A program made the translations under genes and the position numbers. From NCBI RefSeq assembly GCF_030295425.1, contig NZ_AP027081.1:3393001-3457000 (forward strand): a stretch of DNA of 64,000 bases, in the 5' to 3' direction. Below, in pieces: positions 33,553-43,882 of the stretch (the first letter of the stretch is position 1; every line of letters begins with the position of its first letter). Below the pieces are notes generated by a model. The model did no database searches and had not been told where the DNA came from. It worked only from the letters and a program-made list of their open reading frames with translations. The stretch is from Mesoterricola sediminis (lineage in GTDB: Bacteria; Acidobacteriota; Holophagae; Holophagales; Holophagaceae).

Positions 33553-36500
33553 TCAGGGTTCAGGGGTGGGGGGATTGGGCCGGACGGCGGTACGGAGCGC
33601 GGTCCGCAGCTCGGCGGGCGTGAAGGGCTTGGGCAGGAAACAAAGCGTGGGATCGCCCTCCAGCAGGGCGGAGACCTGGGCGTCCATGTGGCCTGAAACG
33701 ACGATCACCGGCTGCCCGGGGCACAACTGCCGGATCCGTGGCAACGTTTGCGGGCCGTTCAGGACGGGCATGTTCATGTCCAGGACCACCACGTCCGGGC
33801 GGAGACCGCTTTCCAACTGCACAAGGGCCTCCAGGCCGTTCTCGGCCGTGCGCACTTCGTGCCCGAGCGCCTCCAGCGCGTCCCGCTGGGCCGCGCGCAC
33901 CAGGGGGTCGTCCTCGACCAGCAGCACCCGGCGCCGCGGGTCGGCGCCCTCGTCCGGAAGCTCCTCGGGGCCCGGCCCCTTCACGGGGAGCACCCGGCTC
34001 GCGGGGAACCGGAGCAGGGCGCGGGTCCCCTCTCCGGGCCGGCTCGTCAGCACCAGCTCGCCGTCGTGGGCCTGCATGGTCCCGTAGACCATGGCGAGGC
34101 CGAGGCCGGTGCCCTTTCCCTGCGGTTTCGTCGTGAAAAACGGCTCCATGGCGCGCTTGAGGACCTCGGGCGGCATGCCCTCCCCGGAGTCGGCCACCTC
34201 CAGGTCCACCGAGCCGTCCGGGCCGGCTCCGGTCCGGAGGAGGAGGGCGCCTCCGGCGGGCATGGCGTCCACCGCGTTCACGCACAGGTTCATGAGGGCA
34301 TGGCTGATGGCCACCCCATCGGCGAGCACCGGCGCCAGATCCGGCTCCAGCTCCAGCCGCACCTGGATCCGCTTGAACGTGGTCGAACTCAGGAGCTGAC
34401 ACACCTCCTGGACCACCTCGTTGAGGTCGGTCCCCTCGGTCCGCGCCAGGCCCTGCCGCGCAAAGAACAGGATGCTCTTCACCACCTCCCGTCCCCGATC
34501 GCAGGCCTTGACGATGGTGCCCATGCGCCGCGCGAGGGCCGACCCGGGCTCCGCCGCGCCCTCCTGGAGGGAGGCGATGGCCAGGATGGCGGCGAGGACA
34601 TTGTTCATGTCGTGGGCGACGCCGCCGGCGAGGATGCCGAGGCTCTCCAGGCGCTGGACCTGCGCCAGGTGGGCTTCCAGCTCGAGCCGGGCCTTCTCCG
34701 AGGCCTTGCGCTCGGTGATGTCCTGGATCACGCCGACCATCCGCTGGACCCGGCCCATGGGATCCAGCTGGAACTCCCCCCAGCCGTGCACCCACCGGGT
34801 CTCCCCGGTGGCGGGCCGGACGATGGCGTATTCCCTGTCGAACCGGGACCGGTCCTCGAGGATCCGGACCAGGTAGGCGCGCATGGCGTCCCGCTGATCC
34901 GGCGCCACCATGGAGATCCAGCCCTCGACGGTCTTCGGGTGGCCGGGGCCGATGCCCAGGATCCGGTCCAGGTTCGGGGTGCAGACCCAGGCGCCGTTCT
35001 CGACGTCGAGGCCGTAGGCCCCCAGGTTGCCCACCGCCTGGGCCTGGTCCAGGATGCCGTTGAGCTCCCGCAGGTCGGCCTCCGCCCGGCGTCGCGCGGC
35101 GTCGCGGTCGAGCTGGCGGATCGCGCTGGACAGATCCCGGGAGACCTCCCGGAGGAGACCCACCCCGGCGCCCGTCAGGCTCGCGGCTTCCGCCGCATGG
35201 ACCACGAGGAGGCCGCGGACCCCCTCTCCCCGGACCAGGGGGAACACCGCTACCGCGGAAAGCCCATCCCAGCCGGGCGCCCAGGGCCGGGGCGGGGCCG
35301 CGTCCCTTCCCGCGCGGAGCACCAGGGCGTGGCCGTCCCGGAGGCTTCGGCCCTGGGGGCCCTCGTCGAGGACGCCCAGATCCGGCGGCGGTCCGCCCTT
35401 TCCGGCCTGCGCGGAGAGGGGCGCCTCCCCGGCCTCCGCCTCCAGGCTGACCCAGGCCCAGGGGAAGCGCCCGGTTTCGGCGAGGATCCGCGGCGTCTTG
35501 CGCAGGAGGTCCGGCAGGTCCCGCGCGTCGGCGATCGCCTGGTGGATGCGCGCCCGGGTCGCGTGGATGCGGTTGAGGCTGCGCATGAGCCGCGCCCGCT
35601 CCCGGGTCTGGGTCAGGTCCCGGACCAGGACCGCGACCCAAGGGATCCCCGCCAGGGTGACCGGGCGGAGGGTCTCCTCCACGGGAAAGAGGGTGCCATC
35701 GCGGTGCTGATGGTGGGTTTCCACCCGGACCATCTGCCGCCGCCGCACCCGCTCCAGAATCGCCGGGAAGGCGGCAGCCTCCATGGCCCCCCGCAAAGCG
35801 CCGAAGGGCAGGCCCCGCAGGGAATCGGACGACCTTCCGTAGGCCGCCTCCGCGCGGGCATTGGCCTCCTGGATCCGGCCCTGGGCGTCCAGGAGGAAGA
35901 CGATGTCGCTGCCCAGGTCCAGGAAGAGGTCCAGGCGGTCCTGCAGGGCCCGCCGTTCCACCCGCGCCTCGAGCCGGGCGCTGGTTTCCGCCTCCGCTTG
36001 CCAGGCCAGCCAGGCCCGGATGGCGAAGGCCGCCCCCGCGCACAGGGCCGCGAGGACCCCGAATTCGCGGATGGATTTGGCGTGGTAGGGCGCCAGGAAC
36101 CCATCAACGCTGGCGGTCGCGGCCAGCATCCACGGGGTCCCCGTCACCGCCAGTTGGTAGGTGAGGTTCTGGCCCCCGCCGGGTGCGTTCAATCGGGTCA
36201 GCCCCGCCGGGGCTTCGGCGAGGCAGCCCCCGAGGGCCCCCGACTGACAGGCTTCCAGGCGGGACGGCGCCTCCCCGGATCCCAATTGGAAGCCGTGCCC
36301 CGGGTGGCCCTGGAACAGGTGGATTCGCATGCGCTGGGAGGCGGCCCAGGCGTCCAGGATCGGCTGGACCGCCTGGGCCGGATCCGTGCGGAGTTCCAGG
36401 GTGCCCATGAGAGCCCCATCCCGGTCGCGCCGGATGGGCACCCACTGCGAAAGGCGGATGCCCCCCCCTGCGTCCCGCAGGGCCAGGGGCGCGGCGCCGC

Positions 36501-37488
36501 CAGGTGGAGGCGCCGCGGGGGGGATGCCCGGCGGCAGGGCCAGGACCCGCCGCCCCGCAGCATCATGGAGCACGAGCGCCTCATAGCCGGCATGCCCCCG
36601 GAGCGCCTCCAGCCACGCGCGGAAGTGCCCTTCCAGGGCCGCCGGATCCTTGAGCACCGGCTCGAAATGTCGGGTGAGCAGATTCCCCGCCGTCAGGAGG
36701 GTGGCATCCGCCCGCCGGTCCCGGTGCCACCCCGCCAGATCCAGGGCCTTCAGGGTCCCGATGGCCTGGAGCTCGGCGCTCTGGGCCCGCCACTCCCGGT
36801 CTACCTCCACCCGGAGACGGCGGGTTCCGGCCACCCCGAGGATGGCCGTGATGCCGAGGTAGCCCAGGAAGGCCGAGAGGGCCAGTTCCTGGCCCTCCGA
36901 ACGCTTCGCGGGCCTGCCGAAGAGCGCGAGGGGCCAGGCCCGGAGGCCGAGCCGCAGGATGAGGCCGGCCCCCAGCAGCCACAGCAGCAGGGCCGCCCCT
37001 GGCTCCAGGCCCCAGCCCGGCCCGACGCCGAGGGGATGGGGCAGCCCGGCCAGATGGTGGTAGATCCCGAACCCGCCCAGAAGCAGGGGCACCAGGCCCA
37101 GGGTCGCGGCCAGGTGGGGGCGATGGCGGGCGGCCCCCTCCGCCGCCGCCAGGGCCAGCCCCGCGGCGGCCACGGGCCCCGTGAGCCCCCAGGCCGCCGC
37201 CGGCGCCCCAGGCCCCCGGAGGACATGGGCCGCGGTTCCCGCCACCAGCAGGACCCCGAGGGCCGCCAGCAGGGCCTGCTGGACCCGGGGCCCCACCGTG
37301 GGGACCTCGGCGAGGAGCAGGGCGAGGCTCAGCCCCCCGAGGCAGGCCGATTCAAGCCCCCCCAGCCTCAGGACGGGGCTGCCGGAAAGAAAGCCGACAA
37401 CCCCCAGCCAGGCGGTGGCGCTCGCCATGAGGAGGCACCCGCGCGCCGGATGGGTCATCGGATGGAGGTGCTCGTTCGGGGGATTCAT
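33553..37488 (-). CDS. Large hybrid sensor histidine kinase with PAS, GAF and receiver domains
   Basis: A 1,311-residue hybrid kinase. From the N-terminus: several membrane helices (to about residue 220), a long extracytoplasmic Cache-like sensor (about 230-480), one more helix, a PAS domain ([22 protein letters not shown]), a GAF-like domain, a second PAS with the PAC end [12 protein letters not shown], HisKA with H959 in [13 protein letters not shown], HATPase ([20 protein letters not shown]), and a receiver with D1237 in [13 protein letters not shown]. The start is the ATG behind CCGGAGCTGC; a GTG 27 bases upstream falls inside a terminator. Hemerythrin and chemoreceptor genes follow in the same operon. 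Confidence 0.9.
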   Translation of the reverse strand: MNPPNEHLHPMTHPARGCLLMASATAWLGVVGFLSGSPVLRLGGLESACLGGLSLALLLAEVPTVGPRVQQALLAALGVLLVAGTAAHVLRGPGAPAAAWGLTGPVAAAGLALAAAEGAARHRPHLAATLGLVPLLLGGFGIYHHLAGLPHPLGVGPGWGLEPGAALLLWLLGAGLILRLGLRAWPLALFGRPAKRSEGQELALSAFLGYLGITAILGVAGTRRLRVEVDREWRAQSAELQAIGTLKALDLAGWHRDRRADATLLTAGNLLTRHFEPVLKDPAALEGHFRAWLEALRGHAGYEALVLHDAAGRRVLALPPGIPPAAPPPGGAAPLALRDAGGGIRLSQWVPIRRDRDGALMGTLELRTDPAQAVQPILDAWAASQRMRIHLFQGHPGHGFQLGSGEAPSRLEACQSGALGGCLAEAPAGLTRLNAPGGGQNLTYQLAVTGTPWMLAATASVDGFLAPYHAKSIREFGVLAALCAGAAFAIRAWLAWQAEAETSARLEARVERRALQDRLDLFLDLGSDIVFLLDAQGRIQEANARAEAAYGRSSDSLRGLPFGALRGAMEAAAFPAILERVRRRQMVRVETHHQHRDGTLFPVEETLRPVTLAGIPWVAVLVRDLTQTRERARLMRSLNRIHATRARIHQAIADARDLPDLLRKTPRILAETGRFPWAWVSLEAEAGEAPLSAQAGKGGPPPDLGVLDEGPQGRSLRDGHALVLRAGRDAAPPRPWAPGWDGLSAVAVFPLVRGEGVRGLLVVHAAEAASLTGAGVGLLREVSRDLSSAIRQLDRDAARRRAEADLRELNGILDQAQAVGNLGAYGLDVENGAWVCTPNLDRILGIGPGHPKTVEGWISMVAPDQRDAMRAYLVRILEDRSRFDREYAIVRPATGETRWVHGWGEFQLDPMGRVQRMVGVIQDITERKASEKARLELEAHLAQVQRLESLGILAGGVAHDMNNVLAAILAIASLQEGAAEPGSALARRMGTIVKACDRGREVVKSILFFARQGLARTEGTDLNEVVQEVCQLLSSTTFKRIQVRLELEPDLAPVLADGVAISHALMNLCVNAVDAMPAGGALLLRTGAGPDGSVDLEVADSGEGMPPEVLKRAMEPFFTTKPQGKGTGLGLAMVYGTMQAHDGELVLTSRPGEGTRALLRFPASRVLPVKGPGPEELPDEGADPRRRVLLVEDDPLVRAAQRDALEALGHEVRTAENGLEALVQLESGLRPDVVVLDMNMPVLNGPQTLPRIRQLCPGQPVIVVSGHMDAQVSALLEGDPTLCFLPKPFTPAELRTALRTAVRPNPPTPEP

Positions 37489-37503
37489 GCAGCTCCGGAA
37501 AAC

Positions 37504-37546
37504 GAAAAAAGGCACAACCGCCGCGACCAGCGCGGCAGTTGTGCCT
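37504..37546 (-). terminator. Intrinsic terminator immediately before the hybrid kinase ribosome-binding site
   Basis: On the minus strand AGGCACAACTGCCGCG-ctggt-CGCGGCGGTTGTGCCT pairs 15 of 16 positions and is followed at once by TTTTTT. This is a textbook Rho-independent terminator. It ends only about 16 bases before the kinase start and leaves no room for a promoter between them. It can serve the upstream response-regulator operon, but its place in the kinase leader also points to controlled read-through. Confidence 0.85.
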
Positions 37547-37618
37547 AACGACTTGCGGATTCCTCAGCACCCGCCCGTCAAGGCGTCCCACTCAACAAGC
37601 GGAACGAATTTGAGCGGA
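37547..37618 (-). promoter_or_regulatory. Structured leader of the hybrid kinase, possible riboswitch or attenuator
   Basis: Between the proposed promoter and the terminator the transcript can fold CCGCTCAA (37,617-37,610) with TTGAGTGG (37,595-37,588), then further small stems (CGCC/GGCG, GCGG/CCGC). GAGTGGGACGCC recalls part of the c-di-GMP-I aptamer, but the other conserved parts (such as AGGGCAAACC) are absent, so I do not assign a known class. Confidence 0.4.
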
Positions 37619-37648
37619 AGTGTAAATTAAGTTACAGCATGTTGTCAA
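37619..37648 (-). promoter_or_regulatory. Possible sigma-70 promoter for the hybrid kinase operon
   Basis: On the minus strand TTGACA (37,648-37,643) and TACACT (37,624-37,619) are separated by 18 bases in an AT-rich patch. The -35 is a perfect consensus and the -10 matches 4 of 6. A transcript from here would have a leader of roughly 120 bases including the terminator hairpin. Confidence 0.5.
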
Positions 37649-37690
37649 AACCAAATGAGCCGGTCCAGCCGGTTGTCCGCGCGCATCCCG

Positions 37691-38440
37691 TCACACCTTC
37701 AGCAGGTGCTCGAGGTTCTGCCGCACCTGGGCCAGGCTGCGCGATTTGAAGGCGTTCTTCGTGCGTTCCAGGATCTGCACGCAGTCCTGGATGACCTCCC
37801 GGTGCACCGCCATGCGCGGGCAGCGCTCCACCCTGCACGTGGCGAGGTCCGCGGCCTGATCCCGGGTCAGGTCGAGGAGCGTCTGCATGTCCAGCAGGGT
37901 GCCTGCGAGGTTTCCCACCGCCAGCCGAAGGAAGTCGTGAGCCATGCTGATCTCCCCCACCTGGGCGCCGGACGGGATGCGGGACCGCATGAGGCGGAGA
38001 TCCTCGTTCCAGTGGGCCAGACGATCCTGGCTGTCGCGGATGACGCGCCGCACCCGGGTCTCTTTCACGACCTTCCGCACCTGGTCCACTAGGTCGGGGA
38101 AGGGCACGGGCTTCACCATGTAGGCCGCCACCGGAAGCTGGATGGCGTCGATCGCCGTCTCCAGCGCCGGGAAGGCCGTCACGAGGATCACCTGGACGCA
38201 GGGATCGAGGGCCGCCGCGGACCGCACGAAGGCGAGGCCGTCCTCCCCCGCCAGCAGGATGTCGGAAATGATCCCATCGAAGGGCCGGCTGCCCATCAGG
38301 ACCAGCGCCTCGGCCGAGTCCGCCGCGGTCTGGACCTCGAATCCGCTTCGCGCAAGGAGTTCGGCCGTACTTTCCCGGAAGGTCTGTTCGTCGTCCAGCA
38401 GGAGAATGCGGTCGCATCCCTGGCAGGGTTGGGTGGTCAT
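37691..38440 (-). CDS. Response regulator with C-terminal helical domain of unknown type
   Basis: A 249-residue protein. The N-terminal receiver (about 8-130) has the acid pocket LLLDDEQ, the phospho-acceptor D60 in GIISDILLAGEDG, and the conserved Lys in AAYMVKPVPFPD. The remaining 120 residues are helical (MAHDFLRLAVGNLAGTLLDMQTLL...) with no DNA-binding or enzyme motif that I recognise, so output may be by protein contact. It overlaps the kinase gene upstream by 4 bases and is surely its partner. Confidence 0.85.
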   Translation of the reverse strand: MTTQPCQGCDRILLLDDEQTFRESTAELLARSGFEVQTAADSAEALVLMGSRPFDGIISDILLAGEDGLAFVRSAAALDPCVQVILVTAFPALETAIDAIQLPVAAYMVKPVPFPDLVDQVRKVVKETRVRRVIRDSQDRLAHWNEDLRLMRSRIPSGAQVGEISMAHDFLRLAVGNLAGTLLDMQTLLDLTRDQAADLATCRVERCPRMAVHREVIQDCVQILERTKNAFKSRSLAQVRQNLEHLLKV

Positions 38441-40728
38441 GGGGGCGTCTCCGGTTTGAGCAGGGCTCCCGGCCCCGACCCGTGGGACAGGGGGATCCTG
38501 GCGTGAAAGGTGCAGCCCCCGCCGTCGCCGTTGGCGTGGGACAGGTTTCCGCCCATGACTTCCAGAAGCCGGCGCGAGATGGAGAGGCCCAGGCCGAGGC
38601 CGCTCTCCGCGCCGCCCTTCTTGGTGGTGAAGCCCGGTTCCAGGATTCGCTCCCGCCAGGCCTCGGGCACCCCGGCGCCCTCGTCGGTGACGTCCAGGCA
38701 GAGCGTATCCCCCTCGATCCGGGCGCCGCAGGTGATCCGGCCGCCCTGGGGCGAGGCATCGATGGCGTTCTGGACAAGGTTGTACAGGACCTGGCGGATG
38801 GGGTTCACGTGGACGACCGCGCGCAGGGCGGGATCGGGGAGGTCCAGGCAGAGTTCGGCCTTCCGGGCCCGGGCCCGGGTCGCCAGCAGGGTCTGCACGT
38901 CCCGCAGCATCCCGGCCACCTCCGTGTCCACGGGGGTGTAGTCCACGGGCCGGTTCAGTTCGTAGAGCACCTTCACGATCGTACTGATGCGGCCGATCTC
39001 GACCTTGATGAGATCCGCGAAGCGCCGGTCGGGGTGATCGGCAGGAATGGCGGCCTCGACCAGGAGAAAGGCGTTCTGGATGCCCGCCAGGGGCCCGTTG
39101 ATCTCGTGGGCGACATAGGCCGCCATCTTCCCCTTGGCGATCTGGGCCTCCATGGCCACGCCCATCAGCTCCTGCCGGCGGCGCTGGGTGACGTCCTGGA
39201 TCGTGCCCATCAGCGTCCCCCGGGTGCAGGGGGGCCCAGGCTCCCGCTGGACGCGGACATGGACCCAGAGGCCCGGACCCATCCCGCCGCCCCCGATGGC
39301 CATCTCCTCCTGGAAGCGGGGATCCGCCTCCATCCCGGCCCGAAGCCAGCGGTCGAAGGCTTCCGAATGCAGGATCTCCCGCAGCTGCCCGATCACCCTG
39401 GGCGGGGCCTCCTCCAGGCCCAGAAGGCGGTTGAGCGTGACCGAGGTCTCCACCTTGCCGGTCCCCAAGTCCACGCAGAAATGCCCCAGGCGCGCCAGCT
39501 CCTGGGCCTCCCGCAGGGCCCACTCGCTGCGCCGGAGCGCCTCGAGGGCCAGTTGCCGCTCGGTGATGTCATGGACGATCGAAAAGAGCGCATCCTCCCC
39601 CCGCACGTGGATCGGCACGCTTTCCACCGAGACCGTGCGGATCAGGCCGCTCGCCAACCGGTGGGGGAACACGAACCGGTTGTGGCGGGAGGTCGTGGCC
39701 CGGGCGAGCTCATCGAGGACGAATTCCTTCGACAGCAGGTTGATGTCGCTGATGACCATGCGCTTCAGCTCGTCCAGCGGATAGCCGTAGAACGCGCTGG
39801 CCGCGGGGTTCGCGGCCAGGATCTGACCGTCCCGGGGCCGGATCAGCAGCATGATCGCCGTGTGGCTCTCGAACATCAGGCGGAAGCGGTGCTCGCTCTC
39901 CGAGAGTCGGTCCCGGATGGCCTTCTCCTCCGTGATGTCCTGGGTGGTGACGATGCGCACCCACTCCCCGCGAAGCGTGGTCGTCCGACCCGACAGGCTG
40001 CCCCAGAAGGTGCGCCCCGACAGGCTCCGCATCCGGCATTCCAGGCGGTCGACCTTGCCCGTCGCCTGGAGGCCCGCCACGAACGCCTCGAGGCAGGCGG
40101 GGTCCTCATAGACGGTGCCCGCCGTCTCCCCTTCGAGGGAATCCAGCTGGAGCCCGAGCAGGGCGATGGCGGGCGGGTTCGCGTAGAGGATCTTCTGGGT
40201 GACCATCGAGACCACGGTGATGGGCAGAGGGGATTCATCCACCGTGTCCACCGCCAGGTGCAGGCTGTCGGCCTGCCGCGCCTCCTTGCGCGCCGCCTCC
40301 GTCACGTCCTCGGCGTAGCCCCGGAACCCCAGGAATCGGCCATCCTGTCCCCGCTGGGGCACCGCCCGGCAAAGCCAGGTCCTGTCCCCGTCCAGGCCCG
40401 CCCTGAAACGGATGGCCAGGGGAAGCCGCGCCGCCAGCGCCTCCTCCCAGGCGGCCCTGCAGGGCTCCCGGTCCGGCCCCCAGACTTCATCCAGCCAGAC
40501 GGGAGGCGCGGGTGCGCCCGTCGCATCCGTCTCCCAGAAGACAAGGTGGGGGGTTCCATCCAGGCGGAGGAACCCTGTCGCCTCGCGGCGCGGGTCCCGG
40601 GGGGCACCCTCGAGGGCCTGTTTGCGGAAGGGAGCCAAGATCATCTCCTGGGAACATTCGGGAGCCCGCGCGAACCCAGGGGGCGAACCGCCCCCCACCG
40701 CCCCGGCTCCGGTGGACGTGGCAGACAT
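38437..40728 (-). CDS. Soluble multi-PAS sensor histidine kinase
   Basis: A 763-residue kinase without membrane helices. Four PAS-type segments run from about residue 40 to 510, seen by their PAC ends: GFRGYAEDVTEAA, VTTQDITEEKA, SIVHDITERQ and GTIQDVTQRR. HisKA follows with H541 in AYVAHEINGPLAGI, then HATPase with NLVQNAIDASPQGG, DVTDEGAGVPE and the GLGLGLSISRRLLEVMGG lid. It should phosphorylate the response regulator encoded just downstream (4-base overlap). A chemoreceptor gene is 57 bases upstream on the same strand. Cytosolic PAS input suggests an internal redox or ligand cue. Confidence 0.9.
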   Translation of the reverse strand: MSATSTGAGAVGGGSPPGFARAPECSQEMILAPFRKQALEGAPRDPRREATGFLRLDGTPHLVFWETDATGAPAPPVWLDEVWGPDREPCRAAWEEALAARLPLAIRFRAGLDGDRTWLCRAVPQRGQDGRFLGFRGYAEDVTEAARKEARQADSLHLAVDTVDESPLPITVVSMVTQKILYANPPAIALLGLQLDSLEGETAGTVYEDPACLEAFVAGLQATGKVDRLECRMRSLSGRTFWGSLSGRTTTLRGEWVRIVTTQDITEEKAIRDRLSESEHRFRLMFESHTAIMLLIRPRDGQILAANPAASAFYGYPLDELKRMVISDINLLSKEFVLDELARATTSRHNRFVFPHRLASGLIRTVSVESVPIHVRGEDALFSIVHDITERQLALEALRRSEWALREAQELARLGHFCVDLGTGKVETSVTLNRLLGLEEAPPRVIGQLREILHSEAFDRWLRAGMEADPRFQEEMAIGGGGMGPGLWVHVRVQREPGPPCTRGTLMGTIQDVTQRRRQELMGVAMEAQIAKGKMAAYVAHEINGPLAGIQNAFLLVEAAIPADHPDRRFADLIKVEIGRISTIVKVLYELNRPVDYTPVDTEVAGMLRDVQTLLATRARARKAELCLDLPDPALRAVVHVNPIRQVLYNLVQNAIDASPQGGRITCGARIEGDTLCLDVTDEGAGVPEAWRERILEPGFTTKKGGAESGLGLGLSISRRLLEVMGGNLSHANGDGGGCTFHARIPLSHGSGPGALLKPETPP

Positions 40729-40785
40729 TTTCCATGAAATACCCTGGCCCTCGCCACTGTCTGCTCGTGGCGGAGCCCGGTCCGC

Positions 40786-42369
40786 TCAGGACACCTTGAA
40801 CTGGCCCAGCGTCTGGGACAGGTCGTCGGACACCTTCGCGAGGGTCGAAGCCGTTCGGGCAATCTCCTCCACCGTGGCGGCCATCTGCTGGGTGGCCGCG
40901 GCGTTCTGTTCCATTTCCCGGCTCACGCCTTCCACCCGTCGCGCCACCTCCTCAGACGTGGTGGCCTGTTCCAGGGTCGCCGATCCGATGCCCAGCAGCA
41001 CCTCCGAGACCGAGCGGATGGCACCCCGGATCTGCCCCAGCTGCTCCTGGGTGGTACCGACAGCGGACAGGCCGCCCTCCACCGCGTCGTGGCTCTCCAC
41101 CAGCAGGCCCTCGATTTCAATGGCCGATTGCCGACTCCGCTCCGCCAGTTTCCGGACCTCCTCCGCGACGACCGCGAAGCCCTTGCCGTGGTCCCCCGCC
41201 TTGGCCGCCTCGATGGCCGCGTTCAACGACAGGAGGTTGGTCTGCTGGGCCATCTCCTGGATCACGAGGATGGCCTTCCGGATGTTGGCCGTGGTCTCCT
41301 TGATGCGGCCCATCCCCTCAGCCATTCGCTCGCCAGCGCGATGTCCTTCCTCCGTGTGTTTCACGGACAGCTCCGAGTGGCGAACCGAATCCTGGGCGTG
41401 GCCCGCGACTTGATGAACGCTCGCGGAGAGCTGGGACACGGCGGCGGCCATGGACTGGGTGGAGCGGTGCGTCAGCTCGCTCCCCTTGGCGATCTGGTCC
41501 GTCGTGGCGGTCATCTCCTCCGCCGAGGCGGACAGCTCCGTGGCTCCGCTGGCGACGGAGAGGGCCGCCGACGAGACCTGCCGGAGGGCCGCACTCAGGC
41601 TTTCCAGCGCCAGGTTCAAGGAGCGTCCCAATTGGCCCGTTTCGTCCTCCGCGCCCTGGTCGGCCCGCACCCTCAGGTCGCCGGTGGCCACCTGGCCCAG
41701 GACAGCCATGAAGGAACGGAGGGGTTCCGTGATGCTCCGCGTGATGAACCACGCCGCGGCCACTCCGGCCGCCAGGGCCACCAGGCCCAGCATGGCCATG
41801 GCCGCCGTGCCCGACTGGCGCGCCTTCGCGGCATGGGCGTACCCCTTTTGGATCTGGGTCTCCGTGAAGGCGGAGAGGGCTTTCAGGTCCTCCAGCCACT
41901 TGTCGTTGTCGGCCCGTGCCTCCCCCAGGAGCAGGACCGCCGCCTCCTTCCGTTGCCCTTGGCTCCCGAGCTGGATGATCCGGTCGTTGGCCTCCCGAGT
42001 AACGCGGGCCTGTTGCTGGACCGTGCGGTGCAACGCCTTGGCCTCCTCGGAGATCAGGAGGGTCTCCAGTTCCTCGCTGGCCTGGTTATAAGCGGCCCGC
42101 GCCGCGTGGATCCTTTCGATCATCTGGGCCGTTTCCCGAGGATCCTCCGTCAGGAGCAGGGTCCGCATGAACCTCTGGACCCCCTGCACCTCGATCTCCA
42201 TGCCCGTCGCGAGGCGATTCTCCCGCGCGTAGACCTGGGCGACGCGCCGGAGATCCTCCCCCATCCGGCCCATCTGGATCACTGCGAAAAGGCTGGCGAT
42301 GGAGAACAGGGCAATCACGGTTCCGAAGGCTGCATAAAGCCGCTGCCCGATCTGGAATCGCTTCAGCAT
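40786..42369 (-). CDS. Methyl-accepting chemotaxis protein (4HB type)
   Basis: A 527-residue chemoreceptor: first helix [21 protein letters not shown], a four-helix-bundle periplasmic sensor ([27 protein letters not shown]...), second helix [24 protein letters not shown] ([24 protein letters not shown]), and a signalling tip [25 protein letters not shown] with [17 protein letters not shown]. The C-terminal half is strongly similar to the receptor at 31,507, which points to duplication of the signalling part with a different sensor. It heads the operon with the multi-PAS kinase and response regulator. Confidence 0.92.
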   Translation of the reverse strand: MLKRFQIGQRLYAAFGTVIALFSIASLFAVIQMGRMGEDLRRVAQVYARENRLATGMEIEVQGVQRFMRTLLLTEDPRETAQMIERIHAARAAYNQASEELETLLISEEAKALHRTVQQQARVTREANDRIIQLGSQGQRKEAAVLLLGEARADNDKWLEDLKALSAFTETQIQKGYAHAAKARQSGTAAMAMLGLVALAAGVAAAWFITRSITEPLRSFMAVLGQVATGDLRVRADQGAEDETGQLGRSLNLALESLSAALRQVSSAALSVASGATELSASAEEMTATTDQIAKGSELTHRSTQSMAAAVSQLSASVHQVAGHAQDSVRHSELSVKHTEEGHRAGERMAEGMGRIKETTANIRKAILVIQEMAQQTNLLSLNAAIEAAKAGDHGKGFAVVAEEVRKLAERSRQSAIEIEGLLVESHDAVEGGLSAVGTTQEQLGQIRGAIRSVSEVLLGIGSATLEQATTSEEVARRVEGVSREMEQNAAATQQMAATVEEIARTASTLAKVSDDLSQTLGQFKVS

Positions 42370-42577
42370 TCAAAACTCCCATGAGAATTTCAAGATTTAA
42401 GCACAGCCGTTCCAAGGCCGGCTGCACTTTTTCCAACCAATGAAATCGGAAAAGTTACATTTGTCAGAACGGCGCCCGCAGGCCCTCCAGAACCCTGACC
42501 CCGGGTCACTTACTATTTAATTGGTCATAACAAACAGCCGACTGAGTGGGCTGCTCTCCCGGATCAGGGAGTCCTCA
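42370..42577. promoter_or_regulatory. Leader region of the chemoreceptor operon
   Basis: An AT-richer gap of about 200 bases. Toward the chemoreceptor start the minus strand can pair GCAGCCG with CGGCTGTGC (about 42,401-42,425) in a leader hairpin. CATGGGAGTTTTGA supplies the ribosome-binding site. Promoter elements are not clear. No gene is seen. Confidence 0.35.
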
Positions 42578-43882
42578 CTACATGCGGAAGGCCTCGTTCC
42601 CCAGGAGCGTCCCCAGTTCCTGCCGCACCACCTCCGGAACGGCCGGATCCCGCTTCCAGGCCTCGATGGCGTCCGCCACCAGGGGGTGCGTGCGGTAGAA
42701 GGACCCCAGGGACCAGCCCGCGGCCATGTAGGCCAGGCCCTTGACCAGGTCCAGGGTGATCCCGGCCGGCTTCCCTCCGGACTTCCGCAGCGCCACGAAG
42801 GCCTTGCCCTCCTCCCGCCACGCCAGGCGGCCCGCGATGAGGCGCACGTGCGCCGTGTCCCCCGTCACCAGGAACCGGCTCCAGAGCTGGTCGAAGGCGT
42901 CCGCAACCTTCAGCGGATGGGCCGTGTCCGGTTCCAGGTCCAGGGGGTCGGGGAGGGGCGGCAGCTGGCTGGGGAGGGCCTGGAGCATCCCGTGGTCCTC
43001 CAGGGGCAGGGCCGCGGCGACCGCGTCCCGCGGCTGGCCCGCGTCCAGGAACGCCGCCGCGCCCATCCTGCGGATCACCGGCGCCTCCCCCCGCAGGCGC
43101 TGGAGCAGGTCCTGGGCCGCCGCCGGGTCGGACCGCAGCACCGCCGCGGCGAAGGCCCGGCTCGAGGTGCGGTACCCCGCCGATTCCTTCTGGAGGGCCC
43201 GCCACAAATGGAGCAGCCGGGTCGGCTCCGGATGCTGGTAGTAGCCCATCGTCCACGTCTCCGCGGCCTTGGCGTCCCCGAAGCCGCCCTCCCGTGCCGT
43301 CCGGTCATAGGTCCAGAAGGCCGCCGTGACCTCCGGGAACACATGGACCTCCCCGCCGGGGCCCGTGGCCCGGACCTGGACCCGCACGGGCCCGTCCTGG
43401 GCCCCCGCCGGCGGCGTCCAGGCCACCTCGAAGCAGGCCGCGCTCACCAGGGACCGGAGTCCCTCCGCCTTGTCCGGCTTGATCCCCCCCGCGGCCAGGA
43501 CCGAGAACGCCATGTCCGAACCCACCGCCTTGATCCGCCGCACCCGGGACGGCCGCAGCCCCTCGAAGGTCCGCGACGCCGCCCCCAGCGTGAACGTGAC
43601 CGCATAGGTCCGCGCCTGGAGGAACGCGTCCCGACCCGTCCCCTCCGCCCCCACCATCACCGTGAGCCCCTGCCCCGGCGCCACCCGTTCCCTCAGGTCC
43701 GGCGCGTTCACCGGATCCGGCAGGCCCGCCCACCGCCCCGGCGCCTCGACCCCGACCAGCCACGGCGCCGCCACGAACCCGTCCGGCCGCGGCGACGTCA
43801 CCACCGTCGGCGGCGCCCCCGCCAGGAGCGCCCCGCCCGCGAGGACAGGAAGGAGACACAGCGCGGCGGCAACTCGAAGCAT
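42578..43882 (-). CDS. Exported protein of unknown function
   Basis: A 434-residue protein with a signal peptide (MLRVAAALCLLPVLAGGALLAGA). The first half is strand-rich (VVTSPRPDGFVAAPWLVGVEAPG..., FTLGAASRTFEGLRPS), suggesting a beta domain. The second half is helical and repeat-like (LLHLWRALQKESAGYRTSSRAFAAAVLRSDP...). I recognise no domain or active site. It is alone on its strand and divergent from the zinc-ribbon membrane protein gene, so it may be a periplasmic scaffold or binding protein; that is a guess. Confidence 0.7.
   Translation of the reverse strand: MLRVAAALCLLPVLAGGALLAGAPPTVVTSPRPDGFVAAPWLVGVEAPGRWAGLPDPVNAPDLRERVAPGQGLTVMVGAEGTGRDAFLQARTYAVTFTLGAASRTFEGLRPSRVRRIKAVGSDMAFSVLAAGGIKPDKAEGLRSLVSAACFEVAWTPPAGAQDGPVRVQVRATGPGGEVHVFPEVTAAFWTYDRTAREGGFGDAKAAETWTMGYYQHPEPTRLLHLWRALQKESAGYRTSSRAFAAAVLRSDPAAAQDLLQRLRGEAPVIRRMGAAAFLDAGQPRDAVAAALPLEDHGMLQALPSQLPPLPDPLDLEPDTAHPLKVADAFDQLWSRFLVTGDTAHVRLIAGRLAWREEGKAFVALRKSGGKPAGITLDLVKGLAYMAAGWSLGSFYRTHPLVADAIEAWKRDPAVPEVVRQELGTLLGNEAFRM

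Noticed and set aside
33748-37548. 1,266-codon plus-strand frame opposite the hybrid kinase
   Set aside because: Shadow of the kinase gene caused by GC bias; no motif, no start signal.
37547-37618. c-di-GMP-I (GEMM) riboswitch in the hybrid kinase leader
   Set aside because: GAGTGGGACGCC matches a short part of the consensus, but the AGGGCAAACC segment and the second tetraloop-receptor side are missing.
37547-37618. TPP riboswitch, from GGGTGCTGAGGAATCC
   Set aside because: The CTGAG-like part is present, but the second conserved arm (CCTGATCTGGATAATGCC type) is absent.
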